Positions 46,135-56,369 of a stretch of 64,000 bases of DNA are shown piece by piece. Source of the stretch: CAVZLD01 sp963776055 (GTDB lineage Bacteria; Planctomycetota; Planctomycetia; Pirellulales; Pirellulaceae); NCBI GenBank assembly GCA_963776055.1, contig CAVZLD010000014.1, positions 62,001-126,000 on the forward strand, in the 5' to 3' direction. The position numbers and the translations under genes are program-made. The stretch's first letter is position 1; every line of letters starts with the position of its first letter. The notes beneath the pieces were generated by a model, which did not search any database, was not told where the DNA came from, and worked only from the letters and a program-made list of their open reading frames with translations.

Positions 46135-47596
46135 ATGATTCTACGCGCCGAGCCGACGAGATTCCTGTATTGGGTGATGAGCTTCCTCCTGCTAACGGCC
46201 TCCGCGGCCCATGCGGATCCGGCGGTCGCCACGCCTCGCCGTGCGATTCCGACGCCCCAAGTGAACGGGCAGACCGTGCTGGACCGCTATGTAGCGGCAG
46301 CGGATGACGCCTACTCTTGGAAGCTGCTGGAACAAAACAACACCCCCCAAGGGACGAGTTACGCGGTGCACATGACGTCGCAGAAGTGGCTCCGGCCGGA
46401 CGAAGTGGACCGCCCCCTCTGGGAGCATTCGCTGATGGTCGTCAAGCCGGCCAAGGTCCAAGGGGATACGGCTCTGTTGTTCATCGGGGGTGGCAGCAAC
46501 GGAGGCAAACAGCGTTCGGTCGATTCCAAGCTCGTGCAGGTCGCGTTGGCTACCGGTTCGGTCGTCGCCGAACTGGGGATGGTGCCCAACCAACCGCTCA
46601 CCTTTCACCAAGATGGCCAGCCACGCCACGAGGATGACCTGATTGCCTACGCTTGGGCCCATTTTCTGGAAACCGGCGACAGGCGGTGGCTGCCTCGATT
46701 GCCGATGGTGAAGTCGGCCGTGCGGGCGATGGATACCATCCAATCGCTGATGGCCAGCGAAGAAGGGGGACAACTGGAAGTGAAACGCTTCGTCGTCGCC
46801 GGCGGTTCCAAGCGCGGGTGGACCACCTGGATGACGGCCGCCGCGGACCGCCGGGTGGCCGGGATCATGCCCATCGTGATTGACATGCTCAACATGGACG
46901 TTTCGATGCGGCACCACTTTTCGGCGTACGGTTTCTGGGCGCCGGCGATCGGCGATTACGTACATCACGGAATCATGGACCAACGGTATTCACCGCGGTA
47001 CGAAACCCTGTTAGGACTCGTCGATCCGTTCGCCTATCGTGACCGGTACACCATGCCGAAATGCGTGATTAACGCAACCGGAGATCAATTCTTCGTTCCC
47101 GACTCATCGCAGTTCTATTTCGACGAACTGCCTCAGGAAAAACACCTGTGTTACGTCCCGAATGCGGAACATTCACTCGACGGCAGCGACGCGCTGGATA
47201 CACTAATCGCCTTCCATTACTCGATCGTGCACGATGTCCCGCGTCCGGAATTCCGATGGTCATACGATGATGCCAACACAATTCGCGTCGAATGCGAAAA
47301 GCAGACACCGAGCCGCGTGCTGTTGTGGCAGGCCACGAACGAAGCGGCGCGTGATTTTCGCGTTGACACGATTGGGCGCAGCTATCAGAGCGTGGAACTG
47401 AAAGCCGGCGATAAGCCGAGCGAATTTGTCGCCCGCGTCGACGATCCGCCGAAAGGCTGGAAGGCATACTTTGTACAATTGGAGTTCGACAACGGGGCAC
47501 CCCGCCCGTTGCGCTTGACAACGCCCGTGCGGCGTCGTGCCGGAGGAGCTTCCGTTTGCCGATGTGGAACCGCCGATCAGGGAATGGAGCGAGTGA
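46135..47596 (+). CDS. PhoPQ-activated pathogenicity-related (PqaA-like) secreted protein, C-terminal frame break
   Basis: Signal peptide LYWVMSFLLLTASAAHADPA. The alpha/beta hydrolase-like core fits the PhoPQ-related family: ALLFIGGGSNGGKQR, VVAGGSKRGWTTWMTAAADR (nucleophile elbow GGSKRG), MPIVIDMLNMDVSMRHHFSA, CVINATGDQFFVPDSSQFYF and YVPNAEHSLDGSDAL (Asp/His region). The nominal frame runs to 47697, but reading GTGCGGCGTC as GTGCGCGTC (one G fewer, about 47531) gives PEELPFADVEPPIREWSE and a stop at 47594-47596, a much better ending. Activity is unknown; the Ser-His arrangement suggests esterase or peptidase function. Confidence 0.88.
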
Positions 47597-48042
47597 CAGC
47601 CGGACCGAGGCATCCACTTCGCGGGAGTCGACGAACATGCGTTACTCTATCCCCTGGAGATCGGGCAGTTTTTACGTGTTGGTTTTGTCAGAGTTGAGAA
47701 GCAGAAGTCACTCTGTCGGAGTCACTCTCCCGCCGGGAGAGTCGGGCCGGCGGGCCCGGAGAGGGCGGTGCGGCGCACTGGTCGCGTGTTGCTTGTGCAG
47801 AAAGACCCCCCCGGCCGCTACGCGACCAACCCTCCCGCGGTGCAGGAGGGTGTTGTAACTTCTTCCGAGCCAGCAAGCTAGGAAGACTGCACGATCTCCC
47901 GTTCGCGGGAAGGTGTGTCAGCTCCTTTCGAGTCAAACACTTGAGAGCCACACGACCTGGTCGCGGGCGGGTGTGCCAACTCCTTTCCGATTCGACGCTT
48001 GAACGCGATCCGATCTCACAAGGAACAAATCGTCTCGAAGCG
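47597..48042. other. Intergenic region upstream of the ABC operon
   Basis: About 446 nt, GC-rich. It contains short palindromes (CTCCCGCCGGGAG near 47735; an AACTC-CTTTC block duplicated near 47921 and 47979). No gene or clear promoter is supported. Confidence 0.4.
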
Positions 48043-48789
48043 ATGAACCCAGCGTCCAATACGCAGCAATCCGCCCCCGTCACCCCACGGCTTGTCTTCC
48101 AAGCGGAGCAGGTGACCAAGATCTACGAGATGGGAGAGGTACGGGTGCACGCTTTGCGCGGTGTGGATCTGGAGCTGTACGAAGGCGAATTCATTGTGCT
48201 GCTGGGCCCCTCCGGCAGCGGCAAATCCACGCTGCTGAACATTCTGGGTGGCCTGGACGTTCCGACCAGCGGCACCGTGAACTATCTGGGGAAGGAACTG
48301 ACGCGGTTGGATGACGCGGCCCTGACCAATTACCGCCGCCAGCACGTCGGCTTCGTCTTCCAGTTCTACAATCTGATTCCCAGCCTGACCGCTCGAGAAA
48401 ACGTCGCGCTCATCACCGAAATCGCGCGAAACCCGATGCCGCCCAAGGAAGCTCTGCGACTGGTCAACCTGGAACAGCGGAGCGATCATTTTCCGGCGCA
48501 GCTTTCTGGCGGCGAGCAGCAGCGCGTCGCCATCGCGCGGGCGGTGGCCAAACGTCCCGATGTGTTGCTCTGCGACGAACCGACGGGAGCATTGGATGCG
48601 ACCACGGGCATTGTAGTGCTCGAGGCGATCCAGCGTGTGAACAGCGAATTGGGAACCACGACAGCCGTCATTACGCACAACGCCGTGATCGCTGACATGG
48701 CGGACCGAGTGATATCGCTGTTCGACGGCCGCGTGGTGAAGGTCTACCAGAATACCCGAAAGACCGCCGCCCGCGATCTGAAATGGTGA
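48043..48789 (+). CDS. ABC transporter ATP-binding protein (LolD/MacB type)
   Basis: 248 aa from ATG 48043. VLLGPSGSGKSTLLNILGGL is Walker A, VGFVFQFYNLIPSLTARENV the Q loop, FPAQLSGGEQQRVAIARAVA the signature, LLCDEPTGALDATTGI Walker B with the catalytic Glu, and AVITHNAVIADMADRVI the H loop. The HQIPSLT-type Q-loop pattern is of the MacB/LolD/FtsE group that powers FtsX-like permeases. The permease starts 7 nt after the stop and the membrane-fusion gene follows, so the three form an export or lipoprotein-release operon. Confidence 0.95.
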   Translation: MNPASNTQQSAPVTPRLVFQAEQVTKIYEMGEVRVHALRGVDLELYEGEFIVLLGPSGSGKSTLLNILGGLDVPTSGTVNYLGKELTRLDDAALTNYRRQHVGFVFQFYNLIPSLTARENVALITEIARNPMPPKEALRLVNLEQRSDHFPAQLSGGEQQRVAIARAVAKRPDVLLCDEPTGALDATTGIVVLEAIQRVNSELGTTTAVITHNAVIADMADRVISLFDGRVVKVYQNTRKTAARDLKW

Positions 48790-48795
48790 GGCAAC

Positions 48796-51161
48796 ATGTC
48801 ATCGCTCGACCGCAAGCTGCTACGAGACCTCTGGTCGGTCAAGGGGCAGGTCGTGGCGATCTCCCTGGTCCTGGCCGCCGGCGTAGCTACCTGCGTGATG
48901 TCGCTCAGCACACTCGAATCGCTCGATCATTCGAAGGAGGCGTACTACGAACGATTTCGTTTTGCGCACGTTTTTGGTCACGTCAAACGAGCGCCCAAGA
49001 CGTTGGTCAATCGACTGGAGGCCATTCCCGGTGTCGCCCAGGTCCAGACACGGATCGTGGCGGATGTCACGCTGAATGTGCCGGAGATGATCGAGCCGGG
49101 AGTTGGCCGGTTGATCTCGATTCCGGAGTTTGGCACGCCCCTGCTGAATCGCACCTACTTGCGACGCGGCCGACAGATCACGCCGGGCCACTCGGAGGAG
49201 GTTCTCGTGGGAGAGTCGTTCGCCGACGCGCACGATTTAAACCCGGGCGACTCGCTGACCGCGATCATCAACGGCCGACAGCAGCCCTTGCGAATCGTCG
49301 GGATCGTGCTCTCGCCGGAATACATCATCCAGGTCCCGGGCGGAAGTATGCTGCCCGATGACAAACGCTTTGGTGTTTTCTGGATGAGTTACCGCGGCCT
49401 GGCGGAAGCGTTCGACATGGAAGGGGCCTTTAACGACGTCTGCCTGACGTTGATGCACGGCGCCTCCGAACCGGAAGTGATCAAGCGTGTTGATGATCTG
49501 ACGGAACCGTATGGCGCAATCGGAGCGTTTGGCCGAGACGATCAGATCTCGCACCGTTACATCTCGGATGAAATCCGGCAGCTTCGCAGCATGGGGATCA
49601 TCGGGCCGACGATCTTCATCTCGGTGGCCACATTCTTGCTGAATGTCGTGATCTCGCGGCTCATCAACACGCAGCGGGAACAGATCGCGGCGCTCAAGGC
49701 GTTTGGTTACACGCAAGCGAGAAATCCGCTGGCACTACTTGAAGCTCGTGATTCTGATCCCGCTGGTCGGCGTGTTGCTCGGCACGGCCGTCGGAGGCTG
49801 GATGGGACGCGGTCTGACCGAAATGTACACGCGTTTCTACCGCTTTCCCGTGTTTGGCTTTGAACTGCAGCTGACCGTGGTCCTGCTCATGCTGGCGGCC
49901 AGCGTCACGGCTTCCGTGTTGGGCAGTTGGGCGGCAGTCCGCCGCGCGGTGATTCTGCCTCCGGCGGAGGCGATGCGACCGGAACCGCCCGCCCACTATC
50001 GACCGACCGTGCTGGAACGGATCGGCCTGGGACGCCTGTTGCCGCACACACTGCGGATGATCCTGCGACAACTGGAACGGCACCCCATCAAGGCGTTCCT
50101 TTCTTGTGTCGGAATCGCAATGGGAGTCGCCGTGTTGATCCTCGGAAGTTTCTCGCTGGATGCGATCAACTACATCATGGACTTCCAGTTTCGCCTGTCG
50201 CAAACGAACGACCTGTCGCTGACATTCGTCGAACCGACTTCGTCACGCGTTCTGTCGGAAGTTCGGCACCTGCCCGGAGTCCTGCAGATCAGCCCATTTC
50301 GCAGCACTCCGATTCGACTACGCCACGGCCATCACCATCGGCGGGTGGGTTTGATGGGACTCGAGCCGGGCAATGATCTATTTCGCCTGATCGACGAACA
50401 GGAGCAACGAGTTGCGTTGCCGCCCGATGGTGTGATGCTCTCCAGCAAACTGGCGGAATTGTTGCACGCGCGCGCTCGGCGATCTGGTGACGGTCGAGGT
50501 CATGGAGGCGGATCGTCCCGTCCGCCAAGTGCCGGTGACGGCGATTTTCACGGAATTCTCGGGAACCAATGCGTATATGAACATCCATGCGTTGCACCGT
50601 TTATTACGCGAGGAAGGAAGCTTATCGGGTGTCTTCTTGGCGGTCGACGAACAGTCGCTCAGGGCAATCTACGAAACGTTGAAGAACACGCCTCGCGTGG
50701 CCGGCGTGAATCTCAAGAACGCCGCGCTGAAGAGCTTCGAGGATACGGTGGCGGAGAATCTGTTGCGGATGCGGATCTTCAACATCGGTTTTGCCTCCAT
50801 CATCGCCTTCGGCGTCGTCTACAATAGCGCGCGGATCTCCCTGGCCGAACGAAGCCGCGAGCTGGCGACGCTGCGCGTGATCGGCTTTACACGTGCCGAA
50901 ATCTCCGCGATCCTGCTAGGCGAACTGGCAGTCCTGACCACCTGCGCAATTCCGATCGGTTCCGCGATGGGCTACGGTTTTGCCTGGCTGGCAACACTGG
51001 GTTTGGACACGGAATTGTATCGAATTCCGCTGGTCGTGGCCCGTTCCACCTTCGGGTTTGCCGCCGTCGTGATCGTGGTGGCCGCGTTCCTCTCGGGACT
51101 GGTCGTTCGCAGTCGGCTGGATCACCTGGATTTGGTCTCCGTCCTGAAAAGCAAGGAATAG
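48796..51161 (+). CDS. FtsX/MacB-like ABC transporter permease, two frame breaks
   Basis: Membrane subunit of the exporter. An N-terminal helix (GQVVAISLVLAAGVATCVMS) precedes a large periplasmic domain. A first FtsX-type helix set (GPTIFISVATFLLNVVISRL) is followed by a frame break near 49713 (one extra G; the chain continues REIRWHYLKLVILIPLVGVL). The second half repeats the architecture: IKAFLSCVGIAMGVAVLILG, then a second break near 50471 (one extra G in GCGCGCGC; the chain continues LGDLVTVEVMEADRPVRQVP), then FNIGFASIIAFGVVYNSARI and SLAERSRELATLRVIGFTRA. The mended protein is about 790 aa with two FtsX units, as in MacB-like or YbbP-like permeases. Confidence 0.88.
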
Positions 51162-51178
51162 CACAAGAACCAAGTGCC

Positions 51179-52381
51179 ATGAAACGCAAACTCTGGCTCC
51201 TCATTGCGCTGCTCGCGGGCGCGGGCCTGCTCGTGCTGGCGTTCCGTCCCCAACCGATTGGCGTGGATCTCGCTCCCGTCGCCCGCGGTTCGCTGCGCGT
51301 CACGGTGGACGAAGACGGAAAGACGCGGATCAAGGAACGTTACGTCGTATCCTCACCTCTGGCCGGTCGGTTGTTGCGGATCGAGATGGAACCGGGTGAC
51401 GAAGTCGCGCGCGGATCCTCCCTCCTGGCGGTGTTAGAACCGCGCGATCCCACACTGCTCGACGCACGGGAACTGGCCGCCGCATCGGCACGTGTTCGCG
51501 CCCAACAATCGGCACGGGATCGATCCAAGGCCGAAGTCGAACGAACGCGAGCAGCGATGGAATTCGCGGAATCCGATCTCGCAAGGTCCCGCAAGGCCGC
51601 CGAGCGAAGAGTGATCTCGCAGGAGGGAATCGAACGGGCGTTGCTGTTCCACCGACAAGCTCAGGAGAGTTTTCGCGCGGCTCGTTTCGCCGAGGATATG
51701 GCACAGTACGAGCTGGAATTGGCCCAAGCAGCACTCGTGGTCGCCCAAGGCGATGATCAGGACGAACGGGAGGATTCTCACTTCGAGATTTACTCCCCCA
51801 TCGATGGCCGTGTGTTGCGCGTGCTGCAGGAAAGTTCCACCGTCGTGAACGCCGGCGCAGAATTGCTGGAAGTCGGCGATCCGACCGACCTGGAAATCGA
51901 AGTCGACGTGCTGTCGAGCGATGCGGTCAAGATTCCTCCCGGTGCACGAGTCAGCCTGGAACAATGGGGCGGGCCAGAACCGCTGCAAGGCAAAGTGCTG
52001 CTCGTCGAACCCTCCGCTTTCACTAAGATCTCGGCCCTCGGCGTGGAAGAACAACGCGTTAACGTCATTATCGAACTCGACGAACCATACGCGAAACGCC
52101 CTAGCCTCGGAGATGCCTTTCGCGTCGAGGCACGCATCGTCGTCTGGGAATCGAGCCAGGTGCTGAAAGTGCCAACGAGCGCACTATTCCGCACGGGACA
52201 AGATTGGACCGTCTTCGTGGTTCGCAAGGGACGGGCCACGCTTCGCCAGGTCGAGATCGGACAACGGAATGACCTGGAAGCCGAAGTGATCTCCGGCTTG
52301 GAAGAAGGCGAACAGGTGATCCTGCACCCCAGTGACAAATTACGCGACGGTGTTCGCGTCGAGCAACGGCAGCTGGATTAG
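51179..52381 (+). CDS. HlyD/MacA-like periplasmic adaptor of the ABC exporter
   Basis: 400 aa from ATG 51179, 17 nt after the permease stop. A signal anchor (LWLLIALLAGAGLLVLAFRP) leads to a barrel-sandwich lipoyl-like domain (SSPLAGRLLRIEMEPGDEVA) and an alpha-helical hairpin rich in Arg, Ala and Glu (ARVRAQQSARDRSKAEVERT). The lipoyl half returns (FEIYSPIDGRVLRVLQESST), followed by the beta-barrel domain (VKIPPGARVSLEQWGGPEPL). It links the inner-membrane permease to the outer side. With the ATPase and permease it completes a MacAB-like set, though no TolC gene is present in the window. The frame is intact. Confidence 0.93.
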   Translation: MKRKLWLLIALLAGAGLLVLAFRPQPIGVDLAPVARGSLRVTVDEDGKTRIKERYVVSSPLAGRLLRIEMEPGDEVARGSSLLAVLEPRDPTLLDARELAAASARVRAQQSARDRSKAEVERTRAAMEFAESDLARSRKAAERRVISQEGIERALLFHRQAQESFRAARFAEDMAQYELELAQAALVVAQGDDQDEREDSHFEIYSPIDGRVLRVLQESSTVVNAGAELLEVGDPTDLEIEVDVLSSDAVKIPPGARVSLEQWGGPEPLQGKVLLVEPSAFTKISALGVEEQRVNVIIELDEPYAKRPSLGDAFRVEARIVVWESSQVLKVPTSALFRTGQDWTVFVVRKGRATLRQVEIGQRNDLEAEVISGLEEGEQVILHPSDKLRDGVRVEQRQLD

Positions 52382-52738
52382 TGCCGGTAATGCAGCCGAA
52401 GGCAAGTCCATCCATCGCCCGTATCGCGCAGTGAGATTCGCCAACGTGCCCAACGAGACAGCGGCAGGTCGTTCCATCGAATCGCGTGTTATGCCATTTC
52501 ACGCAATGGTGGGCATGCGCTCGCGTTGCGAGCTGTGCCCACCCTACGTGGCTGTGCCCACCCTACGTTGCTACGCTGCGTCTTCAGCATGCAACGTGTC
52601 TTCTTCTCCTGTAGGGTGAGCTCAGCGATTCTCCTGTAGGGTGGGCTCAGCGAAGCGCAAGCCCACCAGGACTTCACGAATTCCTGTCCGCCAATGTCCT
52701 GGTGGGCGAGCGTCGACCGTTAGTTCCATCCGCCGACC
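52382..52738. other. Repeat-rich intergenic region after the ABC operon
   Basis: About 357 nt. It contains dispersed repeat copy 2 (52431-52543), several short TGTGCCCACCCTACGT repeats (52534-52570) and a palindrome GTGGGCTCAGCGAAGCGCAA-GCCCAC (52641-52666). No gene is visible. Confidence 0.6.
52431..52543. repeat. Dispersed repeat, copy 2 (about 113 bp)
   Basis: Matches 36165-36278 from GTGAGATTCGCCAACGTGCC to the hairpin tail GTTGCGAGCTGTGCCCACC. The ends are near identical and the centre diverged. After it, CCCACCCTACGT segments repeat twice more. Confidence 0.8.
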
Positions 52739-53427
52739 CTACCGCTTGGACCAACCCAAGGTCACTTCATCCAAATGCATCGCCATCTGACCTAGGATCT
52801 CGACGGTCTGATCCGACGACATCTGACGGAGCGTTGGGCCCAACCGCTCGTCCAACTCGGACAGCAGCTGTTTGCCGGCCTCGGCGGGCACATTGTTCAA
52901 TTGCAGGCGAACGGCGACGTCGTACTGAGTGTTCATGTCGCGGATCTCCTGCGCAGGATTCCACGGCACGGAGGCCAGCGTGTCCGGATTGTCGCTGATG
53001 AACAGCCATCCCTGTGACTCCTTGGCAAACAGCTGCTGCCCGGATTCGTAACCCTGGACCTTGTAGACTCCTGAGCCAACTTCCGTGCGACTGGCAATGA
53101 ATTCATTCAGCTCGTAACCCAACGTCTCGGCGTCGGACACCGGCACAAACCCATACGCGGATAACCCGTCGCCTCGCTGGATGACCGCCCCCCAGGGCCG
53201 ACTTCGATCCAGGCCTTGCAGGTCTTGTCCTTCCGCGTAGAGGCGGAACATACTCGAGAGCCAGACCGGCATTTCCGGCGATTCTTGAACAAAGCCAACC
53301 TCCGCGACATTCATCTTGACCTGGCTGTAGCTGGACAGGGCCAGCTTCACCAGCGGCTGGCCGCATGGGCAGAAACGGGGGCCACGACAAGGGCGAGGAC
53401 GAGCAGTGACAGCATTTTCTTGGACAT
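52739..53427 (-). CDS. Hypothetical secreted protein, one frame break near the signal peptide
   Basis: ATG 53427 gives a good signal peptide (MSKKMLSLLVLALVVAPVSA) but meets a stop after SAHAASRW. Dropping one base near 53355 continues LVKLALSSYSQVKMNVAEVG, then MFRLYAEGQDLQGLDRSRPW and the remaining 200 residues (QLFAKESQGWLFISDNPDTL; SELDERLGPTLRQMSSDQTV). The mended protein of about 229 aa has no motif I recognise, though the architecture resembles planctomycete secreted proteins of unknown function that accompany secreted enzymes. It is transcribed towards the repeat region. Confidence 0.65.
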
Positions 53428-53721
53428 GGTCTGATCTCCGAACCGAGGCAAATCAACGAAGAGTCCCGAATCTCCGATGATCCGAGACGCCTACATCAAC
53501 TACTACCGGAAAGGAGGGCGAACCGTACAAAAAAGAATTCGCGAGCCGGTGGATCGGGAGGCTGTCCCCGCAGAGCCGCGGGCTGCGCACGAAGGTACAG
53601 TCTCGAAATCGTTTCTCACAGCGCGTAGCACTTCCACTGGTAGCGTCTCGTCACTCTTGCCGCTCGGAAGAAACGTCGCGCACGACACACTCCTGAGTAC
53701 CCGATCCAGTGCGACGGAGCA
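53428..53721. other. Short gap between the sigma factor and the secreted protein
   Basis: About 294 nt. ORFs in it are shadows; it probably holds the promoter of the downstream minus-strand gene. Nothing else is supported. Confidence 0.35.
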
Positions 53722-54478
53722 CTACGGTCCCAGAGCGGCAAAAAGCTGGTGGATTTCGTCCTCGACCGACTGCGGATCCGCCAGGGTCTGGGCGATCTCG
53801 GACCGCAACAGGTCGCGAAACCGGCGGCGCAGGCGAAGTCCCGCGACCGATGCAGCTCCCTCGGAAATCCCCAACCGCTGCGGCAGCGGTGGCGTAAGAG
53901 AACGTCCTGGTTTCGGCCGACGAGGAACGGTGCGAGCTGTTCAAAGTGTTCTGCCTTCCCTGCGCGAACATGCTCTTGTCGGAGCTGTTCCGTGACGCGG
54001 TCGAGCAGCGTCTCGGCCCATCGACGTTCGAATAGCTTTTCCGGAGTTAGCGTATCGACCGGTTCGGCCACGAAGCGTGCCTCGCCCGATGGCAGGTCGA
54101 GCGACACGGGGCTGCGGCCTTTCCCGCGCCGGACCGACTGGCTTTTGGCCCACTCGTTCACCAAAAAGTTGCGCAACGAGGTCAGCAGGAATGCTCGAAA
54201 GCGACCGCGTTGCGGGTCGGCCTTCCCGATCAGGTTCTGTTCCAGCAGCCGGGCAAAGAACTCCTGCAGCAAATCCTGCGCTTCGTCCACGTGTTGGACA
54301 CGCCGGCGCAGCATAGGCGTACAGCGGATACCAATAATGACTGCAGAGTGCGGCCAACGCTTCGCGCGACTCGGCGGTCGAGACCTGCCCCGCCGCCAGC
54401 ACGATGCTCCAGCGGGTGCTGCCGAAATGACTTTCCGGTCGTTTCTTGGCCGGTGTCGAATCAGGGGAGATCAGACAT
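53722..54478 (-). CDS. Planctomycete-type ECF sigma factor, several frame breaks
   Basis: Read across frames, the chain is: ATG 54478 MSDLP, then (one extra C in CCCC) DSTPAKKRPESHFGSTRWSI, VLAAGQVSTAESREALAALC, SHYWYPLYAY, (break near 54310) VRRRVQHVDEAQDLLQEFFA (region 2), FRAFLLTSLRNFLVNEW and FERRWAETLLDRVTEQLRQE. A further break near 53900 leads to TFSYATAAAAVGISEG-like sequence and finally ADPQSVEDEIHQLFAALGP, stopping at 53722-53724. The STRWSxVLAAG opening and WYPLYAYVRRR are hallmarks of a planctomycete ECF family that usually lies beside a Ser/Thr kinase, as here. Length about 245 aa. Confidence 0.85.
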
Positions 54479-56362
54479 CGGTCAAAGGACCTCTCCTTGG
54501 CGACTATCGAAAACCCTCGGTTCGCGTGGGCCGCGTGGCGGAATCGTCCTGTCTTCCACTCGGAGAAAAGAAACGTCTGCCGGAACCGGAGAGGGGGCGG
54601 TGCCGTAGGTCTTCCCCACAACTGTTCCGCTTCCTGCAGTACCTGCGACAGACGGGGATCGGCTTGTGGTTGCTTCTGCCACCAATCCAGGAATTGGCGA
54701 TACTGGACTTGGGCTTCGTCCGGCTGGCCCAAGCGGTGCGCGGTCATCGCCAGGAACAACAGGTCGTAACCGGTTGGCTGAGGATGGAGCGAGCGGGCTT
54801 TTTGCAGAGCCTGCTGGCAAGCGTTCCAATCGTTCATTCGGTAGTTGGCGACGCCCAGCGTTTGCCAACAGGCGGCCGCATTCGGGCGTTTGGCGGAGAG
54901 CCATCTTCGCCAGTTCCAGGGCGTGTGGTGGATCCCAAAGTTGGGGATCGGGCGACGTCACCAGAAACCAGGCCAGATCGTTGTAGACGGCAGCCAGTTT
55001 CTGACGGTGCGGAAGAATCCGGAGGAACGTCGGAGATGAGTTGCTCCAGCAATTCGAACGCTTGCGTGTAATGTTGCGTGGCTTCCCGATAGACGACGCG
55101 CAAACGCTGTGCTTCATCGTCGGCTCGCTGCCGCGCAGTCGATTCATCGCGGGCCAATTTCGCCTGTCGCACGGCCACCAGGGGTCCGGCGAAGGCCAAA
55201 CGCGAGCAGTGTCGTCGCCAGTAGTCCTCCCAAGACCGCTTGGCTGGGGTTTCGCCGACACCAGCGGTGGGTCCGCATCCAGCGTGAAGTGGGACGAGCG
55301 AGAATGGTCTCGTGCGCAAGTACCGGCGCAGCTCAGCCGCCAGGTCCGCGGCCGTGTCGATAACGGCTCGACGGCTCTTTCTCCAGGCATTTCCCGCAGA
55401 TCGTCTCCAGATCACGCGGCACGTTCGTATTCAGTTGTCGGGGCGAGGGAGCTTCCTGATGCATCGACCTGATGGAGCAGCATGCGGACGTCACCTCGAA
55501 AAGGCAGCTCACCGGTCAGCAGTTCAAACAGCACGACGCCCAGCGAGTAGAGATCGGCGCGACGATCTGCCTGATGTGAATCACCACGGGCCTGTTCCGG
55601 CGACATATACGCTGGTGTTCCCAGAATCTTGCCTTCGTACGTTACGCTCAGTTCGCCGGCCTCGCGTTTTGCGAGGCCAAAATCCAGCAAGTGCGGCCTT
55701 CGTTGCGGATCGACCAGGATATTGGATGGTTTCAGATCACGATGGACGACACCGGCCTGATGAGCGTGGTGCAACGCATCGGCGACCTGCGGCACAAGAG
55801 GGCCGCTTCGTCGACCGTCAACGGTTCGGCTCGCTGCCACTCGTCCAGCGTCCGGCCTTCCACATAGTCACTGACGATGTAGGTTTGTCCGTCAACTCGG
55901 CCGGCTTCATAGACGCGTGCGATGAACGGATGATGCAACTGGGCAGCCGCCCGCGCCTCTCGCAGAAATTGCTCCGCTTCGGTCGCCGAGAGTCGCCCCT
56001 GATGTGGGACTTTGACCACGACGTTTCGATCGAGCTCTCGATCACGAGCCTTCCAGACCGTTCCGAAACCGCCGGCTCCGATCCGTTCGAGCAGCTGGAA
56101 ACGACCGAGCGTTGCTTGCCCCTCGACGGCCTCCTCGATCAGACTGAACCGAACGTGACAACCCGGACATTCCGTGTCGCGCAAGTTGGCATCGGCGGAG
56201 ATTCGCACCTCCTGATGGCACGCGGGGCAATGCAGTCGAATGCTCGGCGACTCGAGCGGAGTTTCCATCCCAATTTGCAGCAGACACCGTCGGCAAAGTC
56301 CCGCCGGACTTCCGTCGTCCACTACCCGGCCACATTTCGGACAAGCGATTCTTTTCGGTCAT
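54479..56362 (-). CDS. Ser/Thr protein kinase with TPR-like C-terminus, several frame breaks
   Basis: The probable start is ATG 56362 (MTEKNRLSEMWPGSG), 7 nt after the upstream stop. A zinc-ribbon-like region (CRRCLLQIG; CPACHQEVRISADANLRDTE then CPGCHVRFSL) precedes the kinase: LERIGAGGFGTVWKARDREL (Gly loop), NVVVKVPHQ (Lys), ALHHAHQAGVVHRDLKPSNI (catalytic Asp), LLDFGLAK and GTPAYMSPEQARGDSHQADR (APE-like). The frame breaks near 55810, 55410 and elsewhere. The rest holds a helical segment (RQRADDEAQRLRVVYREATQ) and a TPR-like end (LQKARSLHPQPTGYDLLFLA; RLGQPDEAQVQYRQFLDWWQ). The exact stop is uncertain. It lies directly before the sigma factor gene, suggesting signalling to it. Confidence 0.82.
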
Positions 56363-56369
56363 CGCTCTC

